Notes: a model not told the origin generated them from the sequence alone. A stretch of DNA of 47,789 nt from SG8-38 sp041576815 (GCA_041576815.1 JBFGKE010000027.1:1-47789), one strand, 5' to 3'; counted from the stretch's first letter, positions 40,504-47,789 are shown. Numbers and translations: made by a program.

Positions 40504-41822
40504 CCGGCTGGCAGCCAAAGGTGGCTCGCGTGGACGAGCCCGAGCGCGGGCTCCTGAGCTTTTCTCTTCGAAACGGGGGGACCGAGGTGTTGGTCTTGGC
40601 CGCGCTTCCCGGGATACTCGGCGCAGGCCTCGTCGCACAGCGCCCCCGGGGAAAGAGCGCGGCGCCGTCGATCTCGCAGCTCCGGCAGCACTTGGAAGGC
40701 GCCCGGATCGACACGGTGGCGCTGAGCCGGCGGGCCGTGCAGCTCACGCTCACGCGGGCAGGGCAACCAAAGCTCCTCGCGGTCGCGCCGAACAAGCCCT
40801 ATGGCGCCTGGTGGCTGCGCGATGCCGCGGGCTCGATCCTGCTCCGTTCGCCGGGCGCGCCATCGGCCATGCCGTCCGAGGAGGAGCATCTGATCGAGCT
40901 CGGCCGCGACGAGCTTCGCGCGAGGGGAGCGCAGGTTCTCGACGAGCACCGATCGATGCGCCGGGCCCAGCTCGACCGCGCCCTCGGGCGACATATCAAA
41001 CGGCTGGCAAAGAAGCGGAACGCGATCGCGGGCGACCTCGACCGAGCCTCCCAAGCCGACGAGCTCCGGGAAAAGGCCGGCCTGATCCTGGCCCATGCTT
41101 CTCGAATTCCGGCGAACGCGAGCTTCTTCGAGGCGGACGGCTGGGACGAAGAGGCCCGTCGGATTCGAGTCGATCTCGACCCGCGCAAGAGCCCGCAGGA
41201 GCAGGCGCAGGCGATGTTCGAGCGGTCGAAGCGGCTGAAGCGCGGGCTCGACGTCGCACCCCAGCGGCTCGCGGCAGTCGACGCCGAGCTCGAAGACCTC
41301 GAGCGCCTGCGGGCGGAAGGTGCCGACCTCGCCCCTGCTGAGCTCGAGGCACGGCTCGAGGCGCTTGGCGTGGCAACCGACGACGCGAGGGAGACCGTCC
41401 GCCTTCGTCGGCGCGCCGGCGGCCGCGCTCCGTACCGCGAGTTCGTCACCCAGGACGAGTCCTCGGTGCTCGTGGGCCGGAGCGCTGCGGACAACGATCG
41501 GCTGACGCTTCGCGTCGCCCGGCCGCACGACCTGTGGCTGCACGCGCGCGGCGTCACCGGCGCACACGTAGTGGTACGCCTTCCAAAGGGGAAGTCGTGC
41601 TCGCCCGAAACTCTGGTCGACGCAGCGACCTTGGCGGCCCACTTCAGCGACCTGCGAGGCGAGTCGGTCGTCGACGTGATCTACACGCCCCGCAGATTCG
41701 TTCACAAGCGAAAGGGAAGCGCGGTGGGCTCCGTCACGCTCGGACGCGAGAAGGTCGTCGCGCTCCGCCTCGAGCCTGAGCGCTTGCGACGTTTGCTCGA
41801 CCACGAAAAGAAGACGCCCTGA
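40500..41822 (+). CDS. NFACT family protein (RqcH/Rqc2-like)
   Basis: A 440-residue protein with an NFACT-N-like beginning (about 1-125), a helical coiled-coil centre (about 130-330; long Glu/Arg/Leu stretches such as RAQLDRALGRHIKRLAKKRN) and an NFACT-R domain (about 335-425; YREFVTQDESSVLVGRSAAD, DLWLHARGVTGAHVVVR). RqcH proteins rescue stalled large ribosomal subunits and add alanine tails. Compared with those, about the first 20 residues are missing and the conserved Asp-Arg pair in the N-terminal domain reads SRR here, so catalytic tailing is doubtful. GTG 40500 overlaps the preceding gene. Confidence 0.8.
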   Translation: MTGWQPKVARVDEPERGLLSFSLRNGGTEVLVLAALPGILGAGLVAQRPRGKSAAPSISQLRQHLEGARIDTVALSRRAVQLTLTRAGQPKLLAVAPNKPYGAWWLRDAAGSILLRSPGAPSAMPSEEEHLIELGRDELRARGAQVLDEHRSMRRAQLDRALGRHIKRLAKKRNAIAGDLDRASQADELREKAGLILAHASRIPANASFFEADGWDEEARRIRVDLDPRKSPQEQAQAMFERSKRLKRGLDVAPQRLAAVDAELEDLERLRAEGADLAPAELEARLEALGVATDDARETVRLRRRAGGRAPYREFVTQDESSVLVGRSAADNDRLTLRVARPHDLWLHARGVTGAHVVVRLPKGKSCSPETLVDAATLAAHFSDLRGESVVDVIYTPRRFVHKRKGSAVGSVTLGREKVVALRLEPERLRRLLDHEKKTP

Positions 41823-41839
41823 GCCTCTTAAAATGCCAA

Positions 41840-41862
41840 CGCCCCAGCCATAGGCTGGGGCG
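41840..41862 (+). terminator. Hairpin after the NFACT gene
   Basis: A perfect 10-bp stem CGCCCCAGCC / GGCTGGGGCG around a 3-nt loop, 17 bp after the NFACT stop. No T-run follows, so termination may need Rho or the hairpin may protect the 3' end. Confidence 0.6.
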
Positions 41863-41945
41863 CCAGCAGACGAACACCCCCCAAAATGAAGCCAGAGGGA
41901 TCGCCACGACAGACTGCGCGAAGGCCCGAAAAATCAGGGCCTTAG

Positions 41946-41975
41946 GCCAGGGGCCACCCAGGGTGACCCCCTGGT
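41946..41975 (-). terminator. Hairpin after the H1-like gene
   Basis: CCAGGGG (41947-41953) pairs with CCCCTGG (41968-41974), with an inner CACCC/GGGTG. It lies about 28 bp after the stop of the H1-like gene on the minus strand. A second stem GGCCCTGA...GGGCC with a run of five T follows on that strand. Together they look like a terminator. Confidence 0.5.
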
Positions 41976-42002
41976 CGACCCGAAGGTCCACCAACTAGAA
42001 GG

Positions 42003-42284
42003 CTATTTCTTCTTGCGGGTCGCGCGGCGCTTCTTGGTCGCACGCTTCTTGGTGGCGCGCTTCTTCGTCGTGCGGCGCTTCTTGGTCGTGCGTCGCTTCT
42101 TGGTGGCGCGCTTTTTGGTGGCGCGCTTCTTCGTCGTGCGGCGCTTCTTCGTCGTGCGTCGCTTCTTGGTGGCGCGCTTTTTGGTGGCGCGCTTCTTCGT
42201 TGTGCGCCGCTTCGTCGTGCGCTTCTTTGCAGGCCGCCTCTTCTTTGCGGCCTTCTTTGTTCGTCGTTTCTTTGCAGTCGCCAT
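42003..42284 (-). CDS. Histone H1-like Lys/Arg/Thr-repeat protein
   Basis: A 93-residue, extremely basic protein made almost only of Lys, Arg, Thr and Ala, without acidic residues or aromatic residues. From residue 26 it consists of nearly three copies of a 22-residue unit built from RRTTKK and RATKK blocks. This is the composition of histone-H1-like, DNA-compacting bacterial proteins (compare HctB, AlgP and the basic tail of Myxococcus CarD). It should bind DNA non-specifically. ATG 42284 (MATAKKRRT) is chosen for its strong GGAGGAGG ribosome-binding site. It is divergent from cdnL across a 465-bp promoter region. Confidence 0.88.
   Translation of the reverse strand: MATAKKRRTKKAAKKRRPAKKRTTKRRTTKKRATKKRATKKRRTTKKRRTTKKRATKKRATKKRRTTKKRRTTKKRATKKRATKKRRATRKKK
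42006..42209 (-). repeat. 66-bp tandem repeat inside the H1-like gene
   Basis: Three units (42144-42209, 42078-42143, 42012-42077) encode the same 22 residues. By eye the 66-base blocks starting at 42061 and 42127 differ at one position, so the duplication is recent or homogenised. The third unit is less alike at its end. Confidence 0.85.
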
Positions 42285-42325
42285 TTCGACCTCCTCCAAG
42301 GTGGGTCAATATTGCAGGTGCACGT

Positions 42326-42355
42326 ACCGTATTGTCACGTCACTTCACGTGTCAA
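42326..42355 (-). promoter_or_regulatory. Promoter of the H1-like gene
   Basis: On the minus strand a perfect TTGACA (42350-42355), 18 bp, then TACGGT (42326-42331). The leader to the ATG at 42284 is about 35 nt and contains the GGAGGAGG site. The spacer includes the near-palindrome CACGTCACTTCACGTG. Confidence 0.55.
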
Positions 42356-42565
42356 GCGGAACCGCACATGAATTATACATAACTTTGCTCTATTTGAGCG
42401 AAAAGTTTTGCAACGTCAGCTCTCAACACTTTGTAATCATTGAAAAACGCAACTTTATCAGTCTACGTTGAAAAGGTGAAGAAAGCCCGTACGACGACGT
42501 GTCGAGGGCGATCCGAGCGGGCAAGCGGCGATCGTAAGCATCCAGAGGCGGCACCCCTGGTCGCG

Positions 42566-42594
42566 TTGACCGGGCGCCGGCCTCGGATTAACTT
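42566..42594 (+). promoter_or_regulatory. Promoter of cdnL
   Basis: TTGACC (42566-42571), 17 bp, TAACTT (42589-42594). This would give a leader of about 150 nt with a hairpin near its end. The bases between this and the H1-like promoter (about 42360-42560) are AT-rich for this genome and hold no gene I can support. Confidence 0.5.
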
Positions 42595-42698
42595 TCGCCC
42601 TGGTTGGGGAACCGCCCAGCCGCATCGAAAGGGCGGGGACGCGCGAAGTGCGACGCCGAAGTCGGAAATAAACACTGCGCAGCGCCCGTTCCATCCCA

Positions 42699-42717
42699 AC
42701 GCCTGCCAAACAGGCGT
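42699..42717 (+). promoter_or_regulatory. Hairpin in the cdnL leader
   Basis: ACGCCTG, a 5-nt loop CCAAA, CAGGCGT: a perfect 7-bp stem ending 33 bases before the ATG. A T5 run follows eight bases later, so it is not a canonical terminator. It may stabilise the mRNA or be part of an attenuator. Confidence 0.4.
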
Positions 42718-42749
42718 AAGGGTCGTTTTTGGCGAGATAAGGAGTCCCG

Positions 42750-43259
42750 ATGCAAGCGGGAACATACGAATTCAAGGTTGGCGACAAGGCCATCTATCCC
42801 AAGCAGGGCGTCACCGAGGTCGTTTCCATCGAGGAGCGGAAGATCGGAACGTCCACGATGGAGTTCTACGTCCTCAAACCGCTCGACGCGAAAAACAACG
42901 ATCGGATTCGCGTCGCCGTGGCGCAGGCGAAAAAGGTGGGGCTACGGCCTCCGATCTCCGAGACCGACATCAAAGAGATCTTCGCTCTGCTCGGGGAGCA
43001 GCCCGTCGTCTTCGACAATCAAACCTGGAACCGGCGCTATCGCGGTTTCATGGACAAGATCAAGACCGGCTCGGTTTTCGACGTCGCTGAAGTCATGCGC
43101 GACCTCTATCGGCTTCAAGTCGACAAGTCGCTCTCTTTCGGCGAAAAGAAAATGCTGGAGACAGCCCGCAACCTCGTCGTGAAGGAAATCGCGGTCGCGC
43201 GCTCCGAAAGCGAAGAGAGCACGCAGGCCGAGATCGAGCAGATCTTCGAGAAGAACTAA
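42750..43259 (+). CDS. cdnL: CarD family transcription regulator CdnL
   Basis: A 169-residue protein with an N-terminal RNA-polymerase-interacting Tudor-like domain (about 6-65; FKVGDKAIYPKQGVTEVVSI, a CarD/TRCF signature) and a helical C-terminal DNA-binding domain (about 70-160; WNRRYRGFMDKIKTGSVFDVAEVMRDL). CdnL binds the beta subunit of RNA polymerase and stabilises open promoter complexes, mainly at rRNA and other strong promoters. A strong AAGGAG lies 5 bases before the ATG. It lacks the HMGA-like basic tail that full CarD has; a separate H1-like gene is divergent from it. Confidence 0.93.
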   Translation: MQAGTYEFKVGDKAIYPKQGVTEVVSIEERKIGTSTMEFYVLKPLDAKNNDRIRVAVAQAKKVGLRPPISETDIKEIFALLGEQPVVFDNQTWNRRYRGFMDKIKTGSVFDVAEVMRDLYRLQVDKSLSFGEKKMLETARNLVVKEIAVARSESEESTQAEIEQIFEKN

Positions 43260-43400
43260 CTCTTCCGAGGATCCCTCACGGCGGCTCTGCGTACGCGGCA
43301 TTCGATGCGGCGACGGCCGTGCCGCTTCGCGCAGATCGACTCGAAGCCGAGCCGCTCGGTCGAACGCCTGGGAGCCCCGGAACGCGGAACCGGAAACGAC

Positions 43401-44912
43401 ATGGCGAAAAACACCCTCTTGATCAATGTCGATATCGGAGAAACCCGGGTGGGCCTCATCGCGGACGGCGTGCTTCGCGAGCTCTACGTCGAGCGGCGAC
43501 ACCACCGCTCTCCCGTCGGCAACATCTACATTGGTCGAGTCACGCGGGTGCTGCCGGGGATGCAGGCCGCTTTCATCGACATTGGTCTGGACCGAGCCGC
43601 TTTCCTTCACGTCGAGGACCTTCAAGCTGCGCCGGGCACGGAGGACAACGGAGAGCCCGCCAAAACAGGGAGCCTAAAAGGGCGGCGAAATCGGGTTTCG
43701 CGCAAAACCCCCATTCGCGACCTGTTGAACGAAGGGCAGCAGCTCATGGTGCAGGTCTCCAAGGGGCCGATCGGAACCAAAGGGGCCCGTGTGACGAGCC
43801 ACGTGGCGCTTCCGGGCCGATACGTGGTGTTCATGCCCACGGTCGACCACGTCGGTGTCTCGAAGCGCATCGGCAACGATCGTGAGCGACGGCGCCTCAA
43901 GGAGGCGATCGACTCGGTGAAGCCGCCGCACGGAGGCGTCGTCGTGCGAACGCTCGCCCAGGGGCTCACCAAGAAGAAGCTCAAGGCCGATATCGGTTAC
44001 CTCGTGCGGCTGTGGGAGCAAACCGAGACGGCGCGCGATGCGGTCAAGAAGGCCCCAGCGCTCGTGCACGAGGAGCCGGATCTCGTGATCCAGTCGGCGC
44101 GCGACCTCTTCACCGAGGACGTCAACGAGATCGTCGTCGACGATCGAGACGAGTATCTGAGGCTTAAAGAGTTCCTGACGCTCTTCCTGCCGGAGCGGGC
44201 CAACGACGCGCGGCTCTACGAAGGCGACGAGCCGCTGTTCGACGAGTACGGCATCGAGGAAGAGATCACTCGTGCGCTTTCGCGCAAAGTGCAGCTCCCT
44301 TCGGGCGGCCACCTCGTAATCGACCAGGCCGAGGCCCTCACCGCGATCGACGTCAACACCGGGCGCTTCACTGGCAAAGGACGCGACGTCGAGCAGACGA
44401 TCTTGCAAACCAATCTCGAAGCTGTGCGCGACATCGCGTACCAGCTTCAGTTCCGAAACATCGGAGGCCTCATCGTGCTCGATTTCATCGACATGGAGCG
44501 CCACGCTCACCGCGAAAAAGTCTTCAAAGCACTCCTCGCCGCGCTGAAGAACGACAAATCGAAGACGACCGCAATCCGCATCAGCGAGCTGGGTTTGGTC
44601 GAAATGACCCGCAAACGGACGCGGCAGTCGTTGGGCCGAACGCTCTACGAACCCTGCTTTTTCTGCGACGGGACTGGACATCTGCAGTCGAAAGAGACGG
44701 TTTGTCACGAGATCTTCCGGCAGATGCGGCGTGAACAGGGTTCTCTTCCTGGCTACAAGATCGTGATTAGCGCGCACCCTGCCGTCTGCGACATGCTCGA
44801 GCGCGAGGAGCGTGCGTCGGTCGACGAGGCGGCACGGCGTTTTCAGCGGCGCATCGAATTGAACCCTCGAAACGACTATCATCTGGAGCAATTCGATCTC
44901 ACGGGAGACTAG
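43401..44912 (+). CDS. rng: Ribonuclease E/G
   Basis: A 503-residue endoribonuclease of the RNase E/G family, with the G-type length. An S1-like RNA-binding region (NIYIGRVTRVLPGMQAAFIDIG) is interrupted by a hydrophilic insert at about 83-110 that includes EDNGEPAKTGSLKGRRNR. The magnesium site is formed by ALTAIDVNTGRF and IVLDFIDM. The zinc-link CFFCDG (about residue 417) supports dimer formation. It processes rRNA and degrades mRNA. ATG 43401 is chosen since it starts the conserved MAKNTLLINV; the frame is open back to 43305. It follows cdnL after 141 bp. Confidence 0.92.
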   Translation: MAKNTLLINVDIGETRVGLIADGVLRELYVERRHHRSPVGNIYIGRVTRVLPGMQAAFIDIGLDRAAFLHVEDLQAAPGTEDNGEPAKTGSLKGRRNRVSRKTPIRDLLNEGQQLMVQVSKGPIGTKGARVTSHVALPGRYVVFMPTVDHVGVSKRIGNDRERRRLKEAIDSVKPPHGGVVVRTLAQGLTKKKLKADIGYLVRLWEQTETARDAVKKAPALVHEEPDLVIQSARDLFTEDVNEIVVDDRDEYLRLKEFLTLFLPERANDARLYEGDEPLFDEYGIEEEITRALSRKVQLPSGGHLVIDQAEALTAIDVNTGRFTGKGRDVEQTILQTNLEAVRDIAYQLQFRNIGGLIVLDFIDMERHAHREKVFKALLAALKNDKSKTTAIRISELGLVEMTRKRTRQSLGRTLYEPCFFCDGTGHLQSKETVCHEIFRQMRREQGSLPGYKIVISAHPAVCDMLEREERASVDEAARRFQRRIELNPRNDYHLEQFDLTGD

Positions 44913-44919
44913 GGTTTCG

Positions 44920-45252
44920 ATGAGCAGCAGGGACGACGGTCAACGGCTCCAAAAGCGCGTCACGATCAACAAAGAATTCGAATCGTTCGATGCGTTCGTC
45001 CACGAATACGTCACGAACGTCTCGCGATCCGGCGTATTCATTCGGTCCAAGGACCCTTTGCCCATCGGCACCGAGGTGAACCTCACGTTCACCGTCATCA
45101 TGGATGACGTCGAAACGATCGAGGGGACCGGTAAGGTCGTACGCGTCGAGGACGACCCGCCGGGCATGGGCGTGGCCTTCACGAAGCTCACGAAGTACTC
45201 TGAGGACCTACTGGTCAGGCTGCTGACCCTCCACGGGGTCACCAAGCCATGA
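44920..45252 (+). CDS. PilZ domain protein (TIGR02266-like)
   Basis: A 110-residue single PilZ domain. The c-di-GMP-binding signatures are RLQKR (RxxxR, about 9-13) and NVSRSGVFI (D/NxSxxG). Family resemblance to the Myxococcus paralogous PilZ proteins (PlpA type) is strong in VTNVSRSGVFIRSKDPLPIG and GMGVAFTKL. It probably binds c-di-GMP and acts by protein contact. It lies 7 bp after RNase E/G and overlaps the J-domain gene by ATGA, so the three genes form one operon. The GGDEF enzyme at 7568 is a possible source of ligand. Confidence 0.88.
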   Translation: MSSRDDGQRLQKRVTINKEFESFDAFVHEYVTNVSRSGVFIRSKDPLPIGTEVNLTFTVIMDDVETIEGTGKVVRVEDDPPGMGVAFTKLTKYSEDLLVRLLTLHGVTKP

Positions 45253-45587
45253 CGCGACTCAGCGACGGCCCGTTCGGCCCCGCTGGTAAGCCGCTTGCCG
45301 AGCTGACCGATCAAGAGCTCCTCGCCGAACGCGCCCGGCGACGAGGTGAGGAGCCCAGCGAGGAAGCGCGGCCCACCTGGCAACGCGTCAAGCAATACCT
45401 CGCGAACCTCGAGCTGAGCCCGGGAGCCACGTGGCCCGAGGTCGAGCGGGCCTACCAGCGCCTACGCGATCGGTACCATCCGGACAAGCACGCAGCCGAC
45501 GCCGACCGCCACGAGACGGCCCAAGAGCTGACGGACTCGCTCGCACGCGCGTATCGGGGGCTGCGACGCTACTTTCGCGAGAGCTGA
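45249..45587 (+). CDS. J-domain (DnaJ-like) protein
   Basis: A 112-residue protein with a J domain in its C-terminal half (about 48-110). The HPD motif is in DRYHPDKHA, between helix II (WPEVERAYQRLR) and helix III (ETAQELTDSLARAYRGLRR). The N-terminal part is polar and unstructured-looking. J proteins stimulate DnaK-type ATPases; this one has no zinc or substrate domain, so it would bring DnaK to some specific partner. The start overlaps the PilZ stop by 4 bp. It is convergent with the FHA-DUF4388 gene, 15 bp apart. Confidence 0.85.
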   Translation: MTRLSDGPFGPAGKPLAELTDQELLAERARRRGEEPSEEARPTWQRVKQYLANLELSPGATWPEVERAYQRLRDRYHPDKHAADADRHETAQELTDSLARAYRGLRRYFRES

Positions 45588-45602
45588 GGGGCGCAGCCGC
45601 GG

Positions 45603-46559
45603 TCAGCCACGCGTGAGGTAGCCTTTTTCGAGGAGCGCCACGACGACCTCGGCGACTTCCGGGTCCGGCTTGCCGCTGTGATTCATCATGTCGACCAGCA
45701 GATCGTGGTTCAGGGCGAGCTGAATGACGTCGAGCTCCTCGGGTGACGCATCACGAAGCGGTTTAGTGAGAGGCCTCGCCACGGAGATTCTCGTTTGAAG
45801 CGGTGGGAGCGCGTCGCCGAGCCGACGAATCTCGTCGAGCTGCCGCATACCCTCCATCAAGAGCCCTTCAACGCTGCCTTGAATCTCAGCCGGAAAATCC
45901 CGCTCGACCTTCGCCAATAAATCGAACGTGCCCTTGTCCCAGACGAGCACTCGGTAGAACGCTTTTTCGGGCGGTACGGACTCGTCGCCATTGACTACCG
46001 CGAACTGCACCATGCCCTCGTCTAGATAGATCGAGCCGACGTCGGTCTCGGTCGTGATCTGAAGCACACCCGTCTTCTTCGACGCTGAAAAGAGTTGCAG
46101 GAGATCGGGAAGAGCAACCTCGGCAATCGACCCGGTCATCGTGCTCGCTGCTGCGGTAGCGGGGCGTGCGCTCGAGGCGGCTGCGTCCATCTTGGCTTTG
46201 GCGTCCTGCACCGACCCGGAGCCGTCGGAGGCGACGACCTTGATGATGCTCGTCCCGATGAGAATACGATCGCCTTCCGCGAGCTTGGTGCGGGAGATCT
46301 TCTCACCGTTGACGAAGCTGCCGTTGGTCGAGCCCAGGTCCTCGAGAAAGATATCGCCGTTCTCGACGGAGATCTTCGCGTGACGCCGACTGACCATGTC
46401 CTCGACGAGCACCATGTCGAGCTCACTCGAGCGCCCGATCACGATCTCCCCGTCGTCGGGGAGCGGAAACTCACCGCCCTGGTACTTTCCCGAGATGAAA
46501 CGCAGCGCCAACGGCAACGTTAGACCCTCGATGACCAGCTCCCCTTGTTGCGACCCCAT
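45603..46559 (-). CDS. FHA and DUF4388 (PATAN) domain protein
   Basis: A 318-residue cytoplasmic protein. An FHA domain (about 22-110) carries IVIGRSSELDMVL, SRRHAKISV and LGSTNGSFVNG, with all usual phosphothreonine-binding residues. A linker of about 30 Ala/Ser-rich residues leads to a DUF4388/PATAN domain (about 140-235; TGSIAEVALPDLLQLFSASKKTGVL in part, GSIYLDEGMVQFAV). A helical tail (about 240-318) ends the protein. FHA-PATAN proteins are common in Myxococcota and appear in gliding and signalling systems. A promoter lies 22 bp upstream of the ATG. Confidence 0.88.
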   Translation of the reverse strand: MGSQQGELVIEGLTLPLALRFISGKYQGGEFPLPDDGEIVIGRSSELDMVLVEDMVSRRHAKISVENGDIFLEDLGSTNGSFVNGEKISRTKLAEGDRILIGTSIIKVVASDGSGSVQDAKAKMDAAASSARPATAAASTMTGSIAEVALPDLLQLFSASKKTGVLQITTETDVGSIYLDEGMVQFAVVNGDESVPPEKAFYRVLVWDKGTFDLLAKVERDFPAEIQGSVEGLLMEGMRQLDEIRRLGDALPPLQTRISVARPLTKPLRDASPEELDVIQLALNHDLLVDMMNHSGKPDPEVAEVVVALLEKGYLTRG

Positions 46560-46580
46560 GTGAGCGAAACCCCGCCTTCA

Positions 46581-46610
46581 AGGTTAGGAGGTGGCTGGGC
46601 GAGCGGTCAA
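46581..46610 (-). promoter_or_regulatory. Promoter of the FHA-DUF4388 gene
   Basis: On the minus strand TTGACC (46605-46610), 18 bp, TAACCT (46581-46586). It is 22 bases from the ATG at 46559. Confidence 0.5.
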
Positions 46611-46680
46611 GCCTTTGGCCCCAAAGGACGGTGAACAGACGGCTATGGGTTGCGGAAAGGCCCATGCTACACAGTCAGAG

Positions 46681-47789
46681 ATGGCCCGCGCAGCGGCTGT
46701 GATGGCCTGCCTGCTAGGTCTTTTGGGGGCGTATTCGGCGGGTGCCCAGACCAAGGACCTGAGCCGCAAGTGGCGGACCGTTCAGAGCAGGCACTTCGAG
46801 GTGAGCTACCCGGAGCCCCTCGCGTTGGTGGCGCGTCGCGTCTTGGAGATCGCGGAGCGGGCGACCGAGAACATGGCGCCCATCTTGGGCCACCAGCCCA
46901 AGAAACGCGTACAGATCGTGCTGACCGACCAGCTCGACGCTGCAAATGGCAATGCGAGCGTCATTCACTACAACGCCATCCGGCTGTTCGTGAGCGCACC
47001 AGACGACCTCTCGGTGCTCCACGACTTCGACGACTGGCTGACTGTGCTGGTCACGCACGAGCACGCACACGTTCTCCACATCGACAACATCGGCGGGCTT
47101 CCAAGGATCATCAACGAGATCTTCGGCAAAATCTGGTCGCCCAACGCGCTCCAGCCGCGATGGATCATCGAGGGCATCGCGACCTACCTCGAGTCATCAC
47201 AGACGGCAGGAGGTCGTCTTCGCTCGACCCAGTTCGAGATGTACATGCGGATGGCGTTTCTCGAGAACAACCTCCTCCACTACGACACGCTCAACAACCG
47301 GACCGACTACTGGCCGCACGGCGACATCTGGTACCTCTACGGGTCGAGATTCATCGACTGGCTCGTTCGGAAATACGGCGAAGAGATCCTCTACGAAATG
47401 ACGGAATGGTACGGCCGGCGGGCGATCCCCTTCAGCGTCAACCGCATGGGAAAGCGCCTCACCGGCAAGACGTTCGAGGAGCTCTATGCGATGTGGATCG
47501 CCGACATGCGGAAGCACTATGGCGAGATCGAGGCTGGCGTTCGGGCCGCGGGCTCGACACCTGCGCGCCGTTTGACGTTCAAGGGAGAGATCGTTCGGGG
47601 GCTTCGCTTCGAGGACGACGACCATCTGCTCTATTACGCCGATGACGGCCGAAGCGATGCGCAGGTCCGCCGCCTCGACCTATCGAATCGCAACGCCGTC
47701 GAGCGCATCGCGCGCAGCGCCGGGGAAAGCTACCCGACCGTGCATCCGGACGGCGGTCTCTACTTCGAATCGTTCGACGCCTACCGGAC
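46681..47789 (+). CDS. Secreted gluzincin-type metalloprotease, 5' part (cut by window end)
   Basis: The frame is open to the window end (369 codons visible). A signal peptide (about 1-22, ending AGAQ) suggests export. The zinc motif is HEHAH at residues 126-130, and a downstream Glu in WIIEGIATYLES gives the third ligand, as in the peptidase MA-like (PF13485) group. From about residue 300 the sequence turns into beta-propeller-like repeats (LRFEDDDHLLYYADDGR, SYPTVHPDGGLYF), so the whole protein is probably a protease fused to a TolB-like propeller. ATG 46681 is used for the cleaner signal peptide; ATG 46645 is in frame and gives 12 more residues. Confidence 0.78.
   Translation, partial: MARAAAVMACLLGLLGAYSAGAQTKDLSRKWRTVQSRHFEVSYPEPLALVARRVLEIAERATENMAPILGHQPKKRVQIVLTDQLDAANGNASVIHYNAIRLFVSAPDDLSVLHDFDDWLTVLVTHEHAHVLHIDNIGGLPRIINEIFGKIWSPNALQPRWIIEGIATYLESSQTAGGRLRSTQFEMYMRMAFLENNLLHYDTLNNRTDYWPHGDIWYLYGSRFIDWLVRKYGEEILYEMTEWYGRRAIPFSVNRMGKRLTGKTFEELYAMWIADMRKHYGEIEAGVRAAGSTPARRLTFKGEIVRGLRFEDDDHLLYYADDGRSDAQVRRLDLSNRNAVERIARSAGESYPTVHPDGGLYFESFDAYR

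Noticed and set aside
42003..42284. A CRISPR array or plain low-complexity DNA
   Set aside because: The 66-bp units have no spacers and stay in one reading frame with a strong ribosome-binding site and promoter, so this is a coding repeat.
43674..44891. A 405-codon open frame opposite RNase E/G
   Set aside because: The plus strand carries a complete RNase E/G with its active-site Asp residues and zinc-link.

Overview
The window reads as a gene-dense, GC-rich chromosomal segment of a free-living Gram-negative bacterium, most likely a member of the Myxococcota (former Deltaproteobacteria). Pointers are a TIGR04563-type ribbon-helix-helix protein, a PilZ protein of the Myxococcus paralogous family (TIGR02266-like), an FHA-DUF4388 (PATAN) protein, CdnL of the CarD family, cysteine-rich lipoproteins with Cys-Gly-x-Cys-Gly repeats, and many FHA modules. 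A Polyangiales or Sandaracinaceae-type host is my guess; no species can be named. I see no insertion sequence, phage module or CRISPR array. The only hint of mobility is the tRNA-Asn gene at the left edge, whose 3' end faces out of the window.

Layout. 1-5430: tRNA-Asn, a GYD-domain protein, two cysteine-rich lipoproteins (one with two cytochrome-c-like CX4CH motifs), and a DUF2868/DUF3482 membrane protein-GTPase pair. 5447-12707: an alkylsulfatase-type metallo-hydrolase and a signalling locus with a REC-HPt-REC-REC-GGDEF protein, a single-domain REC protein and a convergent hybrid histidine kinase. 12909-22721: housekeeping and mixed genes (TPR protein, purE, metallophosphoesterase, polytopic membrane protein, YfcH-like epimerase, glycogen-synthase-like protein, tsaB, lepB, radical SAM protein). 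22718-31229: a complex I operon, nuoE-F-J-K-L-M-N on the minus strand, without nuoA-D, G, H or I. Its NuoL carries a C-terminal extramembrane domain of about 190 residues.

31292-35220: a lipoprotein, then mlaF-mlaD-thyA-folA, with no mlaE beside them. 35314-41822: a C-terminal processing protease, the RHH protein with an alpha/beta hydrolase, two tandem zinc-ribbon/FHA proteins, and a DUF72-like plus NFACT pair. 42003-45587: a histone-H1-like Lys/Arg/Thr repeat protein divergent from cdnL, followed by RNase E/G, PilZ and DnaJ-domain genes. 45603-47789: an FHA-DUF4388 protein and the start of a secreted gluzincin-type metalloprotease cut by the window edge.

Genome organisation. Ten same-strand pairs overlap by 4 bp (ATGA or GTGA), and five convergent pairs overlap by exactly 4 bp, sharing CTAG, CTAA or TTAG as interlocked stop codons. 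Several gene starts have readable sigma70-type promoters of the form TTGAC(A/C/G)-N16-18-TAnnnT, two of them with the same -10, TAGCGT. Some lie so close to the start codon that the mRNA would be almost leaderless. The most unusual items are the NuoL extension, the broken-up nuo cluster, the H1-like repeat gene next to cdnL, the glycogen-synthase-like protein lacking the KTGGL motif, and hairpins that cover ribosome-binding regions.
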